Shown one piece after another: positions 10,604 to 20,858 of a stretch of 64,000 nucleotides of DNA. A program made the position numbers and the translations under genes. Positions within the stretch are counted from its first letter, which is position 1, and every line of letters starts with the position of its first letter. The notes under the pieces were generated by a model. That model saw only the letters and a list, made by a program, of their open reading frames with translations. It ran no database searches and was not told the DNA's origin. The stretch is from Bretschneidera sinensis (taxonomy: Eukaryota > Streptophyta > Magnoliopsida > Brassicales > Akaniaceae), in NCBI GenBank assembly GCA_023935145.1, contig CM043697.1:53952001-54016000 (forward strand), written 5' to 3'.

Positions 10604-11287
10604 GTACAAGGACCCAGTCGATTGGTAATTCGAAAATATGACTGTTTAAGACGCGGGACTTGAGCATTTAATGCTCCAAACCTACCAAATCAGCTTATAA
10701 AGGCCACATAAGTCCAAGGCTATAAAACCCTCTTCAATGAGCATTTAAAAGAAGAAGATAGCATATTCAATTCATACAATAGCTCATTAACTCTCAAAAA
10801 GCCTTGAAAAATTTATTGTGAGCCATTCTCCAAGCTTGTTCTTGAAAGAGATATATTCTTCATTTGTAAAAGCATTCATTGCTATCTCTCCACCATTTAC
10901 TTTATAGTTAACATCATTTATTATAAAGAGAAAGAGTTAGTGTAACTCTTAGAGTGTTTAAGATTAAACGTTTCTTTGTAACTTCCGTGAGGAAGAGATT
11001 GTTTGTAAGGTTTGTGCAACACTCGTGAAGTTTCTCAACTAATGTTTAGTGGACTACTTCAAGGAGGTTCCTTGAAGAGAGTGGACATAGGGTCGGAGAG
11101 ATTCCGATATTGTCAAACCACTATAAACAGAGTTTGCATATTCTCTTCCTCAACTCTTTTATTTTCAGGCATATTATTTGATTGTGTGCCTTGCTTATTA
11201 AACTATTTTAAAAACTTGCAAGTTAATTAGCAAAAAGTTTTTTAAAACTTAATTCACCCCCTTCTTGGGTTTGAACCTCAGTTTACA
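10604..11287 (+). mobile_element. 3' LTR of the Sirevirus-like element, 5'-truncated
   Basis: It starts within the palindrome cluster (GTACAAGGACCCAGTCG) and so lacks about the first 150 bp found at 6409-6565. It then follows the 5' LTR to the same GTTTACA end. The junction with integrase shares GTACAAGGA with the 5' LTR, which suggests a deletion through short homology or illegitimate recombination. Confidence 0.85.
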
Positions 11288-12177
11288 GAGATGATGTGAT
11301 GAAAAAGAAAGATGATTTAAACACATTAATTTATTTATTTGGTTATTTTATTATTATTGATTGAGATACTAAAGTATCAGTCTTGATTGTGAAATTATTT
11401 ATAGACAAATGAATCTCACAGAGAGACATATATGATGAGAAAGAAATATGAAAGTATGATATAATAACAATTATTAGATTGATTGATTATATGTTGTGAA
11501 CCTCATAACGAGGAAAATAATAATGTTGAGTTGATAATCTTGAGACGATTAAATATATGAGAAGAAAAATTGATATGTTTAATGATTAATTTAAGAAGAG
11601 ATTGATAGATAGTTGGAATTATGATATGAGTAGTGATAATAGAATGTTATTATTGAATTATATGAGATAATAGATGATTGAATATTGGAAGATTATTTGA
11701 AAGATTGAATTATTATATGTGAAAAAATAGATGATTAATATTGGTGAATTAGAAACAAATGAATTATAAGATGTGACTAGAAGTATATAATCGAGAACTT
11801 CTAGTAAATTTAATTCATTGAGCTTATGAAGCTCACTCCTCATTGTTGCAAATTTTCAGACAACGGGCAGGACAAATAGAATTTAGAGCTGAAATCAGAG
11901 TAATTATCTTAAGTAAGTCCCGTGTTTAAGTCCTCAAACATTGTAAGAACGAAGAAAGAAAATTTTTAATAAAATCTTTTCAAGCATTTTGTTATATTTA
12001 TATATTGTTTCTAATAGGAGAATGATGATGTATCTCCTCTGAAAAGAGTTGAGGATTGGACGCAATTTTTAATTTCAGTTGATGTATTTTTATATTATTG
12101 CATATATGTGTCGTGCTGGGGTTTCAAAATGTGATGACACCATCTCGAAGGTGGCCAAACCGGGATGGGTCGTTACA
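11288..12177 (+). mobile_element. 5' LTR remnant of the old Tekay-like host element
   Basis: The 3' half of a Tekay-family LTR, ending GGGATGGGTCGTTACA at 12177 and followed by a PBS. Its 5' half is missing; the copia element abuts it. It resembles 33785-34522 and 34523-35294, including the CTTCTAGTAAATTTAATTCA and GAGCTTGTGAAGCTCAC stretches. Confidence 0.8.
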
Positions 12178-12181
12178 ATTT

Positions 12182-12193
12182 TGGTATTAGTGT
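12182..12193 (+). other. Degenerate PBS of the old Tekay-like element
   Basis: TGGTATTAGTGT lies a few bases past the LTR end, a decayed form of the tRNA-Met-type TGGTATCAGAGC. Confidence 0.7.
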
Positions 12194-12279
12194 GTTAGGT
12201 TTTATGATTCTGTAGACTGCATAAAAATTTAAAGAAGTTGAATATTTAAATAAACTATATTTTAATACAGAGTCTGAGG

Positions 12280-13021
12280 ATGCTGCGTGGACATGGTAGA
12301 CCTAGAGTTAGAGTTGTTAACCAGAGAGGGCGTGGTAGTCCCCTAATATTTAGACAAGTCATGGTTGAGATGGAGGTTGAGTCTGAGTCTTTGGTTCTTG
12401 GAAGGGAACATGTTGACAGTACAGTTGGTACTAGTTGAGGTGTAAGAGAATTTGGAGTAGAAAAAGATAAGCTAAGAGAAGCCTTTGCTCATGCTCTTGA
12501 GAGAATGAATGTAACAGATGATAGAGTTGATAGTCTATAGCATAGACTTGATGATCTATAGCATAGACTTGATGAACAGGCTAGAGAAATGCATGAGGTT
12601 GTTGTAAATCTAGTAACAGTAGACGTTTAAAAGGGGAAATGTAAGTTTATAAACAAGATGCAAGGAAATTGTTTTGTTAGATATGTTAAGTTAAATGTTT
12701 TGTTGTTTAAATGATCTATGAATCCTTTTGAGCCTGAGTAATGGGTGAAACATGTAGAAATATTATTAGGTGTTTACCAGTGACTGACAGGCAGAGGGCT
12801 GCCTTTATTTTGTTTAAGTTAGAAGGAGAAGCTTTAGAATAGTGGGAGGATACTCTTCCTAGGGTAAGTGCATATGTTGATAAACCTTTAACTTAGAGTA
12901 GGTTTAAGGATACTTTTTCTTTTATAAATATTGCTAATATACCTTCAAAGCCTAACAAAAGAGATATTTCATTGATTTGAGGTAAAATATGTTGACTGTG
13001 ACTCAATATGATAGCAGATTT
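12280..13021 (+). pseudogene. Gag, N-terminal part, old Tekay-like element
   Basis: It starts MLRGHGRPRVRVVNQRGRG at 12280. Stops occur at about 12436, 12538 and 12558, and the repeated RLDDL/RLDEQ stretch is a short coiled coil. The capsid domain (a decayed TDRQRAAFILFKLEGEA-type stretch) follows and is interrupted at 13021 by the CRM-like element. It resumes at 18882 after one target copy. Confidence 0.7.
13017..13021 (+). repeat. Target site duplication GATTT (left)
   Basis: GATTT immediately before the LTR start at 13022 equals the five bases at 18882-18886 after the 3' LTR. Confidence 0.9.
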
Positions 13022-13744
13022 TGACATGGGTATGTCCAACCTAGCATGGGCCTGCCCAACAAAAATCTAATAATCTCTTGTCAACTAAGAAAGGTGCAAG
13101 GTCCAAGCCCAAAGTGGAAGAAGATTCGGATGCAACAGCCTACTGGATTTAGGCTGATCATACCAGGCCCAAACGATCTGCTTTTTGAGACTTTCTTAAG
13201 CCTAAATTGAAGTTCAAGATGTCATCTTTCCAACCCAATAAGTTTCAGCCCATTTGGAGATGTGTGGAAGAAGATATGGCCGTTTGAATTCTGCTAGTTG
13301 GGTCCTCCTGAAATTCCGGGATTGTATTCTTCTTTTGGCCTTTTTCTTGATTCCTTGCATGTTTTAGGGATTGTCTCCTTCCTTGTTTTAGGGATTGTTT
13401 CATTGCATGTTTTATGCCTTGTTTTCTTGCTTGTCCTAAGCTTAGAGGGTTGTTCTAAGCTTTATAAATACTTGTGTTTGTAAGTTGAAAAATCAGACTT
13501 GAGTTTATAAATTGAAATCAGCCTTTGGCTTTAAGAAGAGAGTTTTCTCCTTCTTGTAATTCTGTATCTCTTTGGTATAATCCTTAGAGTGGTAAATTCC
13601 TATAGTTCTGTATCCCTTGTGTTAATCCTTTGGGTGGTGATATTCTATATCCCTTTGGTGTTATCTCTTGGGTGGTGAACTCCTATCTTTCATTTCGTTG
13701 TTTGTTTGTTTAGTTTCCTTCAATTCTATTTAAATCCGGTATCA
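13022..13744 (+). mobile_element. 5' LTR of the CRM-like element
   Basis: TGACATGGGTATG... to ...ATCCGGTATCA, 723 bp. It contains TATAAATA at 13463 and repeated GTTTTAGGGATTGT and CTTTGGTRTWAT motifs. It differs from the 3' LTR at eight positions. Confidence 0.95.
13463..13470 (+). promoter_or_regulatory. TATA box in CRM-like LTR
   Basis: TATAAATA near the middle of the LTR, conserved at 18600-18607 in the 3' LTR, although a mismatch lies two bases upstream. Confidence 0.55.
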
Positions 13745-13747
13745 AAT

Positions 13748-13759
13748 TGGTATCAGAGC
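13748..13759 (+). other. PBS of the CRM-like element
   Basis: TGGTATCAGAGC three bases after the LTR; tRNA-Met type. Confidence 0.95.
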
Positions 13760-13813
13760 TTTGGTTTCTCAAGTGTGATATCTAACACCTTGATTTCCAT
13801 AGTTCTTGTTATT

Positions 13814-14908
13814 ATGGCTGGTTGTGGTCGTCGTGGTCAAGCTATTCCAATAGCAGCTCCAGCACCGCAGGGAGACCCGCGAGATATCGAGCTGGAAGCC
13901 TTGAGGAGACAAGTGTAGCAACTCGAACAACGCCTAGAGCGTTATGAAACTTCTGAACATGGTGCTCCTCATCATAGCTCAGATGTTGAAGTTTCCAGCA
14001 ATGATGGAGATGAAGTTAATCCTTTTCACCAAGCTCGTAGCCATGCCTCAAATGACAGCACGCCACCTCACCCCCGTGAGCTAAGAAATCATGTTTTCCA
14101 ACGTGATTATGATGTCAAGGTGGACATTACAGAATTTGAAGGAAGAATGCAACCCGATGAATTCATTGATTGGCTTAACACCATTGAGCGGATCTTTGAT
14201 TACAAAGATGTTGCAGATCACAAGAAGGTGAAGCTTGTTGCCATCAAGCTACGAAAACATGCTTCTGTTTGGTGGGAACACCTTAAGAGGCAGCGAGAAC
14301 GTGAAAGGAAGAGTCGCATTGTGACATTGGCAAAGATGAAGAAGGCTCTTAAGAAGAAGTATTTGCCAGATCATTATAGGCAAGATGCTTTTCTTAAGTT
14401 CCACAACTTTCGACAAAACGATCTCTCCATGGAAGAATATACAGCAGAGTTTGATTATTCTATGATGCGTTGTGACATCGTAGAGCCCAAAGAACAAATG
14501 GTAGCCCGCTACCTTGGAGGGTTACGTCATGAAATCAGTAATGTTGTACAATTACAACCTTACTGGACCTACAATGATGTTTGCAAGCTAGCACTAAAGG
14601 TGGAGAAACAATTAATGGATGGGCGTAAGAATACTTATCGACCTTTCAATCATGATGGAATCACAAACCGGGGGAGTAGTTCTACTTCCAAGGCCACTCC
14701 ATCAACCAAAACTGCAGCTGTCAAACCACCTGCAAGGAATGAAGCTCCATCAGGTTCTAATCGCTTCAATAATTCTAATTCAAGTAGAAAATGCTTTAAA
14801 TGTCATGGTTTTGGACATATTGCTTCCGATTGTCCAAATCGCAAGATAATCTCCCTTGTTGAAGAAGAATTGGAAGATAATGCTGAGGAGGAGCAAGTTG
14901 AGGACTAA
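13814..14908 (+). pseudogene. Gag part of CRM-like gag-pol, two stops
   Basis: The start is ATG at 13814 (MAGCGRRGQAIPIAAPAPQ). A stop at 13916 falls inside the coiled-coil segment LEALRRQV*QLEQRLERYE. The frame is then open from 13919 to 14905. It encodes the capsid domain (FIDWLNTIERIFDYKD, VWWEHLKRQRERER, LPDHYRQDAFLKFHNFRQ) and a zinc knuckle CFKCHGFGHIASDC near 14790. A second stop at 14906 separates it from protease in the same frame, so gag and pol were one polyprotein. The 13916 stop (TAG in a Gln context) is probably a point mutation. Confidence 0.85.
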
Positions 14909-16408
14909 TCCGAGGAGGAGTTCACGTATGCGGATCAGGGAGAGTCTCTTGTTATTCGTAGACTCTTGAAGTCAACTTATACAGAAGATGATTGGCTTCG
15001 AAACAACATTTTCCACACCAAATGCACTTCCAATGGCAAGGTGTGTAATGTCATCATTGATGGGGGAAGTTGTGAGAATGTGGTGTCTACAACCATGGTG
15101 GAGAAGCTGAATCTAAAAACAGAAGCTCATTCCCATCCCTACAAACTTCAATGGCTTCGAAAGGGCAACGATATTCAGGTAACTAAGAAATGCTTAGTTC
15201 AATTCTCCATTGGGAAAAATTATGAGGATGAAGTTATGTGTGATGTTGTCCCTATGGATGCATGTCACATACTACTTGGTAGGCCATGGCAGTATGATAG
15301 GAAAGTTATCCATGATGGTCTCAAAAACGCCTATTATTTTGTAAAGAATGGAATTAAAGTGACTTTAGCCCCACTAAAAATGATATTCACTCCTAAACCT
15401 TCTAAAGGGGAGGGTTGTAGTTTACTTTCTGTACGTGAAGTTGAGAAAACTTTAACAGAATGTGGAGAGGGGTACGCTCTTATGGTTGTTGAAAAGAAAG
15501 ATCCCATTGAGATTCCACTTATAATACAACCACTTCTTAAGGAATTCCCTGATATTATTCCTGAAGAACTTCCACCGGGCCTTCCACCTATGAGGGGTAT
15601 ACAGCACCATATTGATCTTATTCCAGGTTCTGTTTTACCTAACAAAGCAGTTTATCGGATGAATCCAAGGGAGCATGAAGAGTTACAAAGTCAAGTTGAT
15701 GAGCTGATCTCCAAAGGCCTTGTACCAGAAAGCATGAGTCCTTGCGCTGTTCCAGCACTTCTAGTACCAAAGAAGGACGGTTTATAGCGAATGTGCATTG
15801 ACAGCAGGGCTGTCAACAAAATCACCATCCGGTACCGCTTTCCCATCCCACGGTTGGATGATCTCTTGGATCAACTTCATGGAGCCATAATCTTCTCAGA
15901 CATCTATCTTCGTAGCAGATATCATCAAATTCGCATGAGAGATGGCGATGAATGGAAGACAGCATTCAAAACGAGAGATGGTCTTTATGAATGGATGGTC
16001 ATGCCATTCGGACTATCTAATGCTCCGAGTACTTTTATGCGCCTTATGAATCATATTTTCAAACCATTTATGGGTCAATTTGTTGTTGTTTACTTTGATG
16101 ATATCTTAGTTTACAACAAGTCTCAAGAGCAACATATGGAGCATCTTCATCAAGTTTTCCAAACCTTACGGGAACAAAAGTTTTATGTCAACTTGAAGAA
16201 GTGTCATTTCTTCACTAATAGCCTTGTGTTCTTAGGCTATGTTGTTTGCAAAGAAGGGATCATGATGGATCCGGGCAAGATAGAGGCAATCACCAGCTGG
16301 CCTATTCCCAAGTCCCTTCACGACATAAGAAGCTTTCATGGACTTGCATCATTCTATCGACGGTTCATCAAAGGCTTCAGCACCATTATTGCTCCTATCA
16401 CAAAAATG
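14909..16408 (+). pseudogene. Protease and reverse transcriptase of CRM-like element
   Basis: Same frame as gag. The protease site is CNVIIDGGSCENVVS near 15050, followed by HILLGRPWQYDRKVIHDG. RT opens with HHIDLIPGSVLPNKAVYRM and VPALLVPKKDG. A stop at 15785 replaces the Trp normally found before [13 protein letters not shown]. Then come [15 protein letters not shown], the catalytic [10 protein letters not shown] near 16090, and [17 protein letters not shown]. The frame is lost near 16408 (one-base shift just before CLKGGTFKW). Only one stop and one shift break it, in keeping with a recent insertion. Confidence 0.85.
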
Positions 16409-18207
16409 CCTTAAAGGGGGAACATTCAAGTGGACGAAGGAAGCCCAAAAGAGCTTTGAACTTCTCAAACAGCAGGTAACGGAGGCCCCAGTCCTTACAC
16501 TTCCAGATTTCTCCAAAGTGTTCGAAGTTGATTGCGATGCCTCTAATTTAGGGGTTGGTGGTGTTCTCAGCCAAGAAGGTAAACCCATTGCCTTTTTTTA
16601 GTGAAATGCTCAATGAATCTCGAAAGAAGTATTCAACATATGACAAAGAATTCTATGCTCTTGTTCGTGCCTTGGGGCATTGGAGTCATTATCTACTCCA
16701 TAAAGAGTTTATACTTCATTCTGATCATGAAGCTTTAAAGTATTTGAGCAGCCAACAAAAACTCAACAAGCGACATGCAAAGTGGAGTGAATTCTTGCAA
16801 ACCTATTCATTCTCCATCAAGCACAAGTCAGGTAAACTTAATCAAGTTGCTGACGCCCTAAGTCGAAGACACTCTTTACTTAACACTATGCAAGTGCAGG
16901 TTTTGGGTTTTGAAGTTGTCAAAGAACTTTATAAAGATGATCTTGATTTTGGCAATGCATGGAAGGAATCTTCTAATGGTCCTAACAACCATTTCTTGTT
17001 ACAAGATGGTTTTCTCTTCAAGGGCAATCTTTTGTGCATTCCTCGATGTTCGTTGAGAGAAGCCATTATCAAAGAAGCCCATGGAGGAGGCCTTGCTGGT
17101 CATTTTGGTAGAGATAAAACTTTAACTCTTGTGCAGGAACATTTTTTTTGGCCCAAAATGGTGAGAGATGTTGAGCGACATGTGAAGCAATGTCAAATTT
17201 GCCACCTCACAAAGAGCTGCAAGCAAAACACCGGGCTATACATCCCATTACCTATTCCTAATGCCCCATGGGAGGATGTTAGTATGGATTTTGTTGTAGG
17301 TTTGCCAAGAACTCAACGAAATAAAGACTCCATTATGGTGGTGGTTGATCGATTCTCAAAGATGGCTCATTTTGTTCCTTGCAACAAAACTCTTGATGCA
17401 TCTCATGTTGCTGACCTATATTTCAGAGAAATTGTCAAACTTCATGGCATTCCTAAGACGATTACTTCTGATCGTGATTCCAAGTTCGTCGGACATTTTT
17501 GGCGTACTCTTTGGCGAAAGCTTGGCACTATCCTTCAATTCAGCTCCGCTTATCATCCCCAAACAGATGGTCAAAATGAAGTTGTTAATCGAAGTTTGGG
17601 AAATCTTTTGAGAAGCTTTGTGGGGAAGAACATCCGTCAATGGGATCTCCTCCTAGCTCAAGCTGAATTTGCCTATAATAGGTCTACTAGCCAAACCACT
17701 GGCTATAGCCCCTTTGAGGCTGTCTATGGTCTCAAACCTATTAGCCCTCTTGATTTGGCTCCACTTCCGACTACTACCCAATTTAGTGGAGACGCCGATG
17801 AACGAACGAAGGAGATCAAGAAATTACATGAGCAGATTCGAGCTCATATTGAGAAGCAAAATGAGAAGTATCGCAAGCAAGCAAATAAACATAGAAAGCC
17901 TGCAGCTTTCAAAGAAGGAGATCTAGTATGGATTCATCTTCCAAAGGAACGTTTTCCCGCAAAACGACGGTCTAAACTGCTGCCACGAGCTGATGGCCCA
18001 TTTAAGGTACTTCAACGCATTGGAGAAAATTCTTACAAGATTGAACTTCCTGGAGATTATGGAGTATCTGCAACTTTCAATGTGAGTGACTTATCTCCCT
18101 ATGAAGTAAATGAAGAAATCTTGGACTTGAGGGCAAGTCCCCATCAACTGGGGGAGCCTGACATGGGTATGTCCAACCTAGCATGGGCCTACCCAACAAA
18201 AATCTAA
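16409..18207 (+). pseudogene. RNase H and integrase of CRM-like element
   Basis: RNase H begins with [14 protein letters not shown] and [20 protein letters not shown] slip in a T-run near 16600 changes frame again. From there one frame is open to 18207: KYSTYDKEFYALVRALGHW, LHSDHEALKYL and KLNQVADALSRR complete RNase H. Integrase follows with its zinc-binding H-H-C-C (HGGGLAGHFG, CQICHLTK), catalytic DFVVGLP, TSDRDSKFV and HPQTDGQNEVVNRSL, then the GPY/F module (DGPFKVLQRIGENSYKIEL) and FNVSDLSPYE. The frame passes the LTR start at 18159 and stops at 18205-18207 inside it. Confidence 0.9.
18145..18158 (+). other. Polypurine tract region before 3' LTR
   Basis: CAACTGGGGGAGCC lies directly before TGACATGGG at 18159. 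The G-run would prime plus-strand cDNA synthesis. It also lies within the integrase reading frame. Confidence 0.75.
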
Positions 18208-18881
18208 TAATCTCTTGTCAACTAAGCAAGGTGCAAGGTCCAAGCCCAAAGTGGAAGAAGATTCGGATGCAACAGCCTACTGGATTTAGGCTGATCATAC
18301 CAGGCCCAAACGATCTGCTTTTTGAGACTTTCTTAAGCCTAAATTGAAGTTCAAGATGTCATCTTTCCAACCCAATAAGTTTCAACCCATTTGGAGATGT
18401 GTGGAAGAAGATATGGCCGTTTGAATTCTGCTAGTTGGGTCCTCCTGAAATTCCGGGATTGTATTCTTCTTTTGGCCTTTTTCTTGATTCCTTGCATGTT
18501 TTAGGGATTGTCTCCTTCCTTGTTTTAGGGATTGTTTCATTGCATGTTTTATGCCTTGTTTTCTTGCTTGTCCTAAGCTTAGAGGGTTGTTGTAAGCTCT
18601 ATAAATACTTGTGTTTGTAAGTTAAAAAATCAGACTTGAGTTTATAAATTGAAATCAGCCTTTGGCTTTTAGAAGAGAGTTTTCTCCTTCTTGTAATTCT
18701 GTATCTCTTTGGTATAATCCTTAGAGTGGTGAATTCCTATAGTTCTGTATCCCTTGTGTTAATCCTTTGGGTGGTGATATTCTATATCCCTTTGGTGTTA
18801 TCTCTTGGGTGGTGAACTCCTATCTTTCATTTCGTTGTTTGTTTGTTTAGTTTCCTTCAATTCTATTTAAATCCGGTATCA
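18159..18881 (+). mobile_element. 3' LTR of the CRM-like element
   Basis: 723 bp, same ends as the 5' LTR, eight mismatches. It is followed by the GATTT target copy at 18882. Confidence 0.95.
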
Positions 18882-19467
18882 GATTTGTGGCATTGTCGAA
18901 GTTTGTACTTGAAATGGTAGATATAGAGGACAAGAAGTGTAAAAGGTTCCTAGATGGATTATATTTTGAAATTAGATTAAAACTATCTTACATGAGGCAT
19001 ATAAATTATGCTAGGTTGGTGGATATAATACTTCAGATTGAGAAATATGTGATGGAATTTAAGGGAAATAGAGAGTGGTTGAAGAGGCTTAGACGTGAAG
19101 GTTCTAGAGGTGGTGGTAGTATGAGTTTACAGGGTGGAAAACCACCCTAGATGAGTCATTCATGTGAAAAATGACTTATAATGCAGAGTTAGAGGCAAGC
19201 TAGATCCATAGCTTATGTTGCTCAAAGTAATGTTGGTGGGACCCTTAGATTTGGGAAACAGTTTGTGAGAATTGGAAGTTATGGTAGAGGTAGAAGTGTA
19301 CTACCTAAGGGATGTGGTAATGTGATAGAGAGACTAGAATGTACTATAAATGTAATCAGATAAGATATTTATCCTAGAATTTTCCTAATTTGAGGTGCTT
19401 TGTATATAGAAAGGGTGGACATATCAATGTTGGTTGATCTTGGTGCAACTTTTTTTTTTTTTGCATC
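18882..19467 (+). pseudogene. Gag C-terminus and protease start, old Tekay-like element
   Basis: Continuation of the gag at 12280-13021. FVLEMVDIEDKKCKRFLDGL and ARLVDIILQIEKYVMEF belong to the capsid domain. Two cysteine-containing pieces near 19340-19420 are remains of zinc knuckles. The protease site reads DLGATF, with Ser replaced by Leu and a T-run at 19450-19462 where the next residues should be. Coding breaks off at 19467, where the Athila-related element begins, and resumes at 28205. Confidence 0.7.
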
Positions 19468-20699
19468 TGATAAGTGCTTAAATATTCACATTTAAGCCCC
19501 TTAATTTACATTTGTTAAGCTCTTAGTTTACGTATTTTATTCTATTTTACTTCATTTATGTGTTTTTTGTGTTTTTATAGGTTCTTGGAGGAAAAGAAGC
19601 ATTTTGAAATTCAAAGAAAGAAATCTGGAAGACCTGGAAGCAGCCTAGTGCAATCGAGCACAGAAATGTGCAATCGAGCGCACCAACATGAGATCAAGCG
19701 CATCCGTGCAGTAAAACGGCAGTACCTATTTTGGAAAGTAGGGTTAGGGTTCTGTTTTTCTAGTTAGGGTTTCCAGATGTCTTAAGACCCTATAAATAGA
19801 CTTGAAAAACATAGAAATAGGACTTTTTTTTTTAGTTTTAGTTTTGGAGGCCGGAGAGAGACTTGGAGACGAATTGACGACTCTTCTCCATAGTGTTTTC
19901 GGGTTTCTTCTTTCCTTTGTTTTATTTTATGAAGATGTTTAGCGTCACAATCATGTGTAATTAACTTCTTAGTAAGGGCTTGATTGAAGCCCTAATTATG
20001 TTTACTCAATAATTCAGTATTGGCGCCTTTGCGATATTTATGCTGTGATTCTTAACTTGATTAATGTCTGTTTTTATTTAAATTCCTCATATATGTTTGC
20101 CTAATCGACATATGCATGTGGTATAGATTAGTTAGTTGAATCAATTTGGATGACCGAATCCTGGGTTTAACAATAGTAACAAAAGAAATCCACACCGGGT
20201 TCTTGGATTAATCAACATGGGAAACTGGGAGTATACACCATGCCTTAGGTCTCACGTGGTTGTTGATTTCCACAGATTTTATGCTCTCTTAAGGAACAAC
20301 TCAGTATACACCTTGTTGAATCCCTTAAGAAAGAAAAGAGTTAGAGTATACACCATGCCTAACTCGTTGCCTAGGGAAATCAATAGCTTAAGGAGTATAC
20401 ACCATGCCCTTAGGTCAAACATTAGGTATTCATAGTGTGAGTAAAACATTGGCATATTGTTTTGTTGTGGTAGCATGATTAGTGGTGGATATCAAGTACC
20501 TACGCCTTTATCATTATCAATCTAAACTCAATATTTATTTCTATCATTTTATATTGCGAAACTGATTCTAAAGCGAAATTCGCCAATCCCTGTGGAGATG
20601 ATCTCACATTTGCACACTATGCTACTGATGACCTTATGCACTTGCAAGTAAAACCATTCAAATATTTGCTTATTAATTTAGGTAGATTCTTGCAAGACA
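19468..20699 (+). mobile_element. 5' LTR of Athila-related element 1
   Basis: 1232 bp. U3 contains GATCGAGCGCA-type motifs at 19649-19700, followed by TATAAATA at 19791 and a long R-U5 region of about 900 bp. That region holds four GTATACACC repeats (20231, 20303, 20346, 20395). It lacks about 50-60 bp of the motif cluster present in the 3' LTR. Confidence 0.9.
19791..19798 (+). promoter_or_regulatory. TATA box in LTR of Athila-related element 1
   Basis: TATAAATA preceded by AGACCC, identical at 27288-27295 in the 3' LTR. Confidence 0.6.
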
Positions 20700-20705
20700 A
20701 GTTTT

Positions 20706-20723
20706 TGGCGCCGTTGCCGAGGA
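20706..20723 (+). other. PBS (tRNA-Asp type)
   Basis: TGGCGCCGTTGCCGAGGA lies six bases past the LTR. It matches the complement of the 3' end of plant tRNA-Asp with one change. This PBS is typical of Athila-type elements. Confidence 0.85.
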
Positions 20724-20858
20724 TTTTGTTAAATTTCTGTTTAGGATTATTTTTCATTCAGTTTTTATTTTTTCTGTTCTATTTTATTTTGTTTCATCAA
20801 AAAACCTAATTTATTTTCGTTTTCTGTTGTTCTGTTTCAGGTACTGTAGCAAAGTAAT

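Larger units (their letters stand above)
6409..11287 (+). mobile_element. Sirevirus-like Ty1/copia element with internal deletion
   Basis: A copia element with 5' LTR, PBS, gag, protease, integrase and a 5'-truncated 3' LTR. RT and RNase H are absent. A coiled-coil-rich region after the gag zinc knuckle, the WYLDSGCSKHMT protease site and the LLSISQLCDKG motif fit the SIRE/Sirevirus lineage. The element abuts the end of a Tekay LTR at 6408 and is followed by another Tekay LTR remnant at 11288. No target duplication is obvious (TTACA before, GAGAT after), so one or both ends may be truncated. Confidence 0.85.
13022..18881 (+). mobile_element. Young chromovirus (CRM-like) Ty3/gypsy element, complete structure
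   Basis: A full-length element of 5860 bp with LTRs of exactly 723 bp each, TG...CA ends, a 5-bp target duplication (GATTT), PBS, one long gag-pol frame, and a purine tract before the 3' LTR. I count eight mismatches between the LTRs (about 1.1%). The integrase frame runs into the 3' LTR and there is no classical chromodomain, features I associate with the CRM clade, though the assignment is not tested. It sits inside the gag of the old Tekay-like element. Confidence 0.9.

Noticed and set aside
13298..13483. 61-codon frame MGPPEIPGLYSSFGLFL in LTR
   Set aside because: Its copy at 18435 lies in the other LTR. The Leu/Val-rich sequence comes from GTTTTAGGGATTGT repeats, and a TATA box lies within it.
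19735..19760. TTAGGGTTAGGG-like telomere repeat
   Set aside because: Only two partial units in the LTR, repeated in the other LTR at 27235. It is not an interstitial telomere array.
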